Assembly: GCF_001613065.1 (NCBI RefSeq)
Contig: NZ_BDBQ01000005.1
Coordinates: forward strand, 1 to 64,000
DNA length: 64,000 nt
Reading direction: 5' to 3'
Origin: Nocardia miyunensis NBRC 108239
Lineage (GTDB): Bacteria; Actinomycetota; Actinomycetes; Mycobacteriales; Mycobacteriaceae
The notes under the pieces were generated by a model. It was not told where the DNA came from, searched no databases, and worked only from the letters and a program-made list of their open reading frames with translations. Numbering within the stretch: position 1 is the stretch's first letter; every line of letters starts with the position of its first letter. The position numbers and the translations under genes were made by a program. Of this stretch, positions 59,932 to 64,000 are shown in pieces.

Positions 59932-61011
59932 TCACTTCAGGAAACGCCCGGTGATCTCCGGATCGGTCGCGAACGCGAGGAACTTGTCGTTCTCGTGCGG
60001 ATCACCCGCGGTGACCCGCACGCCGTCGGCGCCGTACGGCCGTACCAGCACGCTGGCCTCCGCACTGGCCTCACCGAATTCCGCACTGCGCGAACCCAGT
60101 GCGAGCCATACGAAGTTGGCCTCGCTCGGGACGATCGGATATCCGGCGGCCAGCAGTGCCGCACGCATCCGGTCACGTTCGGCGACAGTGTGATCGGTGC
60201 GATCGAGTAGTTCGTCGCGCGCCTCGAGGCAGGCCATCGCCGCCGCCTGGGCGAGACGGTTCACGCTGAACGGGATGTGCACCTTGAGCAGTGCGGTGAT
60301 CACCTCGGGATCGCCGACCGCGTAGCCGACGCGCAGTCCCGCCAGGCCGTAGGCCTTCGAAAAGGTGCGTAGCACAAGCACATTCGGGCGGTCGCGGCCG
60401 ATCTCCACGCCGTTGGGGTGATCCTGCGCGGGCAGCCGCAGATATTCGTAGTAGGCCTCGTCCAGAACCACCAGGATGCGCTCGGGCACGTTGTCGAGGA
60501 ACCGGATCAGCTCCTCGCGGCCGACCGCGGTGCCGGTCGGATTGTTCGGATTGCAGACGAAGATCAGTCGCGTGCGATCGGTGATCGCCGCGGCCATCGC
60601 GTCCAGGTCGTGCACCAGGCCCTCGGTCAGTGGCACCTGCACGGACGTGGCATTGCCCACCTGCGTGACGATCGGATACGCCTCGAACGACCGCCACGCG
60701 AACAACACCTCGTCGGTCGGCGAATCGCAGGTGATCTGCACCAGCTCCTGGCACAGCGCGACACTGCCGCACCCCACCGCGACCCGCTCGACCTCGATGT
60801 CGTGGAACTTCGCGATGGCTGCGCGAAGTTCGCCGGACTGGTTGTCCGGATACCGGTTGGCCTGCTCGGCGGCCTCGGCGATGGCCTTGGCGACGGTCGG
60901 CAACGGGCCGAGAGTGGTCTCGTTGCTGGCCAGCTTCACCGCGCCGGGGTGGCTGCGGCCAGGAGAGTAGGCCGGGATGGACTCGAGGTCCGGACGAATA
61001 CGAGCAGTCAC
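59932..61011 (-). CDS. hisC2: histidinol-phosphate/aromatic aminotransferase HisC2 (Pat)
   Basis: A 359-residue class I/II aminotransferase. KLASNETTLGP, NRYPDNQSGEL, VCNPNNPTGT, VLDEAYYEY, and RTFSKAYGLAGLRVGY with the PLP Lys; the closing RVTAGDPHEND holds the substrate Arg. Matches Rv3772 (353 residues) in this syntenic region; such enzymes transaminate histidinol-phosphate or aromatic keto acids. GTG start. Confidence 0.92.
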   Translation of the reverse strand: MTARIRPDLESIPAYSPGRSHPGAVKLASNETTLGPLPTVAKAIAEAAEQANRYPDNQSGELRAAIAKFHDIEVERVAVGCGSVALCQELVQITCDSPTDEVLFAWRSFEAYPIVTQVGNATSVQVPLTEGLVHDLDAMAAAITDRTRLIFVCNPNNPTGTAVGREELIRFLDNVPERILVVLDEAYYEYLRLPAQDHPNGVEIGRDRPNVLVLRTFSKAYGLAGLRVGYAVGDPEVITALLKVHIPFSVNRLAQAAAMACLEARDELLDRTDHTVAERDRMRAALLAAGYPIVPSEANFVWLALGSRSAEFGEASAEASVLVRPYGADGVRVTAGDPHENDKFLAFATDPEITGRFLK

Positions 61012-61133
61012 CCCTCCACATTAGACGGGCGGTACAACGGCGATTACCCGCCGGATGCCACCGGAATATCCGGCCTGGATATCCGGCATGAGAATTGTCC
61101 GGAACGTTACCCAATCGAACTAGTCTTGGACCT

Positions 61134-61850
61134 ATGCCGGGCAGCTACCACGACAACGCGCCCCTGCGCGCCGGCGACCCCGGTCAGGCGCAGGACGGAC
61201 AGGCCACCACATTGTTGCGAGTACCCATACGGGTGATCGAACCGGACCGCACTGCGCGCGGGGGGATCGTCGTGCTGCACGAATCACGAGAATTCGCCGA
61301 AACATTGCTGGAATTGATGACGGCGCTGTCGGCCGAGGGCTGGATCGTGGTGGCGCCCAACCTGTTCCATCGCAGCGCCGACGACGACCAAGTCTTCGGC
61401 GAGGAGTTGTTCGCCGATTTCGACGCCTGTTTCGACTGGCTCGTCGGCCGCGGCGTCTTCCCGGACCTGACCGGAGTACTCGGTTTCGACAGCGCCGGAA
61501 CGGCCGCATTCCTGGTCGCCACCAATCGCCGGATCGGCGCGGCGGTCAGCATCGCCGCACCCGGTATCGATGAGCCGCTCACCGACCGTGCGGACGCGCT
61601 GACCCGAGCCGCCGCCCAACTGCAGGCCCCCTGGCTGGGCCTGTACGGCGCGGACGATCCGGTCATCACCGCCGACCAGGTCGAACGTCTGCGCGAGGCC
61701 GCCGCGGCCGCCGCCGTGGCGACCCTGGTGGTCAGCTATCCGGGCCTGCGGCACCGCCCCGATCGTCCCGGCTTCGACTCCGACGATGCGGACGACATCG
61801 TCGCCGCACAGACCAGAATCTTCGATTGGTTCGATTCTCACCTACGTTGA
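61134..61850 (+). CDS. dienelactone hydrolase-like protein with Asp nucleophile
   Basis: A 238-residue alpha/beta hydrolase. GGIVVLHESREF (family H/E loop), GWIVVAPNLFHR and the elbow LGFDSAG, where the nucleophile position normally occupied by Cys (GxCxG) is Asp119. LYGADDPVI carries the acid and YPGLRHRPD the His. Divergent from hisC2. It may be a hydrolase using Asp, or catalytically altered. Confidence 0.75.
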   Translation: MPGSYHDNAPLRAGDPGQAQDGQATTLLRVPIRVIEPDRTARGGIVVLHESREFAETLLELMTALSAEGWIVVAPNLFHRSADDDQVFGEELFADFDACFDWLVGRGVFPDLTGVLGFDSAGTAAFLVATNRRIGAAVSIAAPGIDEPLTDRADALTRAAAQLQAPWLGLYGADDPVITADQVERLREAAAAAAVATLVVSYPGLRHRPDRPGFDSDDADDIVAAQTRIFDWFDSHLR

Positions 61851-61937
61851 CCAGCCGTTTTGCGTCCTGAGCTGTAGCTCTGTACTCTTTCGTCTCGGCG
61901 GTTCGAAAGGACCGGTGCCCTCGAAGAGAAGGCTCCA

Positions 61938-62024
61938 GGAGGCGTGCCAGAGCGGCCGAATGGGACTCACTGCTAATGAGTTGTCCCTTCACGGGGACCG
62001 GAGGTTCAAATCCTCTCGCCTCCG
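61938..62024 (+). tRNA. tRNA-Ser (GCT)
   Basis: Acceptor GGAGGCG pairs with CGCCTCC, the anticodon stem CTCACT/AATGAG presents GCT, a long variable arm contains TCACGGGGACC, T arm GGTTCAAATC. CCA follows in the DNA at 62025-62027. Confidence 0.95.
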
Positions 62025-62062
62025 CCACGTCCGGTCCGCCGGACACACAACTTGATACACCT

Positions 62063-62135
62063 GCGCCCGTAGCTCAACGGATAGAGCATCTGACTACGGA
62101 TCAGAAGGTTAGGGGTTCGAATCCCTTCGGGCGCG
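62063..62135 (+). tRNA. tRNA-Arg (ACG)
   Basis: A 73-nt cloverleaf: acceptor GCGCCCG/CGGGCGC, D arm GCTCAACGGATAGAGC, anticodon loop TACGGA giving ACG, T arm GGTTCGAATCC. CCA is not encoded. 38 nt after the tRNA-Ser. Confidence 0.95.
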
Positions 62136-62926
62136 CTTCAGGTCGGAGGCCCCTTCGCTCAGCGCGGAGGGGCTTCTTTCGTGTCGTTGACGACACTATT
62201 CGACGAGACAGCCCAGCCAGTTCATCGGGTAGCGGCACTGTGGACTTGGAGTTGCCGGTTTCAGGTCGTGCAGATCCGGGCTCCCGTCGGCCCGATAGAG
62301 CGCCTGAGCGATATCGGCCGTGCCCGCAGCCAGGTCCGCATCCGTCCACCACCGCCCGAGGGCCTCATAACGTCGCAGCGCGATCGTCAACGCCACAGAC
62401 CAAAGTGCGTGGAGCCGATGGTGTTTGGCGGTTTAGAGCTGTTTCGGAGCCCGCGCAGCACCGGGCGCACTCGGGATACAGCTTCGCCGGGTCCTTCGGA
62501 TCCTGAGTCCGTTTGGCGTCCTTGCCTTGTGCGCAGCATTGCCACTGTGTTGCCAGCTTGGTCGGCTGCTACCGGATGGGCCCAGTCCCAGGGCGGGTCT
62601 GACGCGCCGCCGAGCGGGTCTGACGCGCCGCGCCGCCCGCCTCTGCGAGCTCGGAACATTGAGGTGTGTCCGAGAGGTGGCAGAACCGAAATCCTCCGGT
62701 GCTTCAACGCCCGCACGGCTTTGGCGTTGCTGCCGACACCGGAGTACGAGATACGCAGGGATTGTTGATCGGCGTGCCCGGAGCGGACAGCGGGATCAGG
62801 CCGATGAAGTGCGTATTCGAAACGATCATGGACTCGGGTGATTGATCTCGGTGATGTCCTCCGCCGATAGTGGTCGTATTCCGGCGGAACATTGCCGGGA
62901 AATTCATCGGATAGGAGGTGAATCGA
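62136..62926. other. gene-poor region with possible gene remnants
   Basis: 790 bp between tRNA-Arg and the peptide ORF at 62927. No intact gene is convincing. A minus-strand frame 62196-62396 (RRYEALGRWWTDADLAAG in part) and a shifted frame before it with PAKLYPECARCC look like pieces of a decayed coding region. GCGGGTCTGACGCGCCGC is repeated at 62593-62610 and 62614-62631. A short plus-strand frame 62666-62845 (GTG, 59 codons) lacks a ribosome site. The region could be a degraded element beside the tRNA. Confidence 0.5.
62146..62176 (+). terminator. terminator after tRNA-Arg
   Basis: GAGGCCCCTTCGCT (from 62146) pairs with AGCGCGGAGGGGCTTC (to 62176) with one bulge; TTTC follows. 11 nt after the tRNA. 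Confidence 0.65.
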
Positions 62927-63046
62927 ATGACTCACACCGTCAAGACGGCATTGCTGCAGGAATCGACCTGCAACCTGCAGCTGCCGGGCCCGGTATTCAG
63001 GAGCAAGCGTCCGCAGGTGGCTGCGGTATCCGCTGCGAAGAAGTAG
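62927..63046 (+). CDS. candidate RiPP precursor peptide
   Basis: A 39-residue peptide starting MTHTVKTALLQESTCNLQLP, then GPVFRSKRPQV and an Ala/Lys-rich tail AAVSAAKK. It is preceded by AGGAGGTGA at an ideal distance, the strongest ribosome site in this part of the window. It has a single Cys (15), two Ser and three Thr that could be modified. A strong hairpin directly after the stop and a SagB-type dehydrogenase gene 60 nt downstream match the precursor-attenuator-enzyme layout of RiPP clusters. No family recognised; which residues form leader and core is unknown. Confidence 0.55.
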   Translation: MTHTVKTALLQESTCNLQLPGPVFRSKRPQVAAVSAAKK

Positions 63047-63053
63047 TGGTCGT

Positions 63054-63085
63054 TTTCGGGATGCGGATACGTCCGCATCCCGAAA
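63054..63085 (+). terminator. hairpin attenuator between precursor and enzyme
   Basis: TTTCGGGATGCGGA (63054-63067), loop TACG, TCCGCATCCCGAAA (63072-63085): a perfect 14-bp stem with no following T-run. It would let most transcripts end or be protected after the short peptide gene while some read into the dehydrogenase. It also covers the alternative ATG at 63061. Confidence 0.7.
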
Positions 63086-63105
63086 CCACTGGAAGAGGAA
63101 TAGCT

Positions 63106-64000
63106 GTGTACCGCCGTAATCCGAGTAGTATCGTGTTCGAGCACGACGGCAATTGGTGGATAGAGTCGACGACGCGGCGTGCCGCCGTGGACGTTTCCGA
63201 GAAAACTGGTGCGGCCATCGCCCAACTCCGCGCTGATATGGATGTCGCTGCTTTCGAACTGGAAGCATTGGATGACCTGAACCGTCTGATCGACGAGGGC
63301 ATCCTGGTCGGGTCCGAGGACGCGGGAGCCGGAATGTGCGGCTACCATGCGGCGACGCGTGACCACCCGTTCCTCGATATGTCGACCGGTATGGCGGCGC
63401 GGATCACAGACGCCATGATCATGGGGGGATACGTCGAGGCCGACGACTATCCACCGGTGTACCTCGATATCGAGCACCACGGATCGATCCGGCTCGAGGA
63501 TGCGGCGGACCTCGGAATCGATGAACTGCGGAATTCCGATCTGTATCAGTTTTCACTGATTCTCTCCGGGACTCTCGGCGTCCGTCGCCGCCAGCCGCAT
63601 TACTATGATCCTCGCACGGAGTATCACCAGGTCGAACTGGTTCAGAAATCGATTCCCTCCGGAGGCGGCAGGCATCCGACCGAGCTGTTCGTGGAGGTGC
63701 TGCGGTCGCCTGTGATTCCGAGCGGTAAATATCATTACCAACCGCGAACGAATACCCTGGACCGATTGTCTCCGGATGCCTTCCAGCGGGCTGACTCGGT
63801 GTCGGAAGATTCCGGGGCCGATTGGGTCGTCCGGCTGTACCTGGCCTCGGCGGTTCGGCGAGCGATGTTCAGATATCGGGATCCGCGAAGTTTTCGCGCG
63901 ATTCTCGTAGATCTCGGTCATGCAGATGCGCAGTTCGCCGCGCTGTCCGCCTACTGTAACTGGCGTTATCGGTCCGGTCTGAATGTCCGGATGAATTTCG
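63106..64000 (+). CDS. SagB/nitroreductase-type dehydrogenase, 3' truncated by window
   Basis: At least 298 codons, open to the window end. GTG 63106 is chosen for GAGGA 6 nt upstream; an in-frame ATG at 63061 lies in the hairpin. The N-terminal 70 residues (FEHDGNWWIE, LDDLNRLIDEGIL) form a small alpha/beta module that could be a precursor-binding element. From about residue 180 the flavin-dependent SagB-like domain appears: QKSIPSGGGRHPTELFVEVL (typical: PSaGglHP-e-y), GKYHYQPRTNTLDRL and, toward the edge, FRYRDPRSFRAILVDLGHAD (typical: wRY--raYR---l-aGH). In RiPP systems such enzymes oxidise azolines or peptide residues. C-terminal part and flanking genes are outside the window. Confidence 0.75.
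   Translation, partial: MYRRNPSSIVFEHDGNWWIESTTRRAAVDVSEKTGAAIAQLRADMDVAAFELEALDDLNRLIDEGILVGSEDAGAGMCGYHAATRDHPFLDMSTGMAARITDAMIMGGYVEADDYPPVYLDIEHHGSIRLEDAADLGIDELRNSDLYQFSLILSGTLGVRRRQPHYYDPRTEYHQVELVQKSIPSGGGRHPTELFVEVLRSPVIPSGKYHYQPRTNTLDRLSPDAFQRADSVSEDSGADWVVRLYLASAVRRAMFRYRDPRSFRAILVDLGHADAQFAALSAYCNWRYRSGLNVRMNF

Noticed and set aside
62666..62845. 59-codon plus-strand ORF as a second precursor peptide
   Set aside because: No Shine-Dalgarno and no similarity to the 62927 peptide; kept only as part of the gene-poor region.
62387..63268. 293-codon minus-strand frame at the right end
   Set aside because: Overlaps the peptide ORF and the SagB-like gene antisense, is Arg/Ser-rich with no motif, and has no ribosome site.

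Overview
The window is high-GC actinobacterial DNA. Its gene content points to a mycolic-acid-producing member of the Mycobacteriales, most likely Nocardia. It carries the cell-envelope core known from the Mycobacterium tuberculosis Rv3772-Rv3808 region: culp6-like cutinase, fadD32, pks13 and accD4; two Emb arabinosyltransferases, aftA, dprE2 and dprE1; glfT2 and glfT1 with the galactan ABC exporter; bpa and hisC2. Species is not determined; identifications come from motif and family recognition without database searches.

Layout. 1-480 holds about five degenerate 100-bp tandem repeats. 548-11630 (+) runs lipoprotein, cutinase, then fadD32-pks13-accD4, which activate, condense and carboxylate the mycolic acid chains. 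11883-12083 is a small DUF5988-like gene. 12136-27288 (-) is the arabinan block: dprE1-dprE2 (DPA synthesis), aftA, an extra GT-C-like membrane protein and two emb genes. It is interrupted by a mazEF-like toxin-antitoxin pair on the opposite strand at 24369-24935. 27448-34902 is mixed: a GtrA protein, a molybdopterin oxidoreductase, small unknowns, an XRE/DUF5753 regulator and a divergent MarR/MFS pair with a palindromic operator. 34969-39792 holds rmlC, rmlA and rmlB (dTDP-rhamnose linker) with a lipase-like gene and a secreted protein. 39817-45000 holds a DUF2142/GT2 pair, a second GtrA and glfT2. 45094-46633 is TetR and an SDR. 47267-51543 (-) is the operon bpa, galactan permease, ATPase, glfT1 and a Pro/Gln/Gly-repeat membrane protein. 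51944-61850 contains a PLP-fold protein lacking its lysine, a quinone reductase, a lactate monooxygenase-like enzyme, MarR/OhrR regulators, a Nudix protein, a mycolyltransferase-like esterase, hisC2 and an unusual dienelactone-hydrolase-like protein. There are three tRNAs (Ser-TGA, Ser-GCT, Arg-ACG).

The most notable accessory element is at the right edge, just past the tRNA-Arg and an apparently gene-poor stretch. A 39-codon ORF with a near-consensus Shine-Dalgarno site (62927-63046) is followed by a strong hairpin and then a SagB/nitroreductase-type gene that runs off the window (63106-64000). This arrangement looks like the start of a ribosomally synthesised, post-translationally modified peptide (RiPP) cluster. 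It does not appear as a complete reading frame inside the window, so it is easy to miss.

Together the core genes build the mycolyl-arabinogalactan envelope: dTDP-rhamnose (Rml) for the linker, galactan started by GlfT1, exported by the ABC pair and extended by GlfT2, arabinan from DPA made by DprE1/DprE2 and polymerised by AftA/Emb, and mycolates made by FadD32-Pks13-AccD4. GtrA-family proteins next to dprE1 and glfT2 are candidates for moving or organising lipid-linked sugars.
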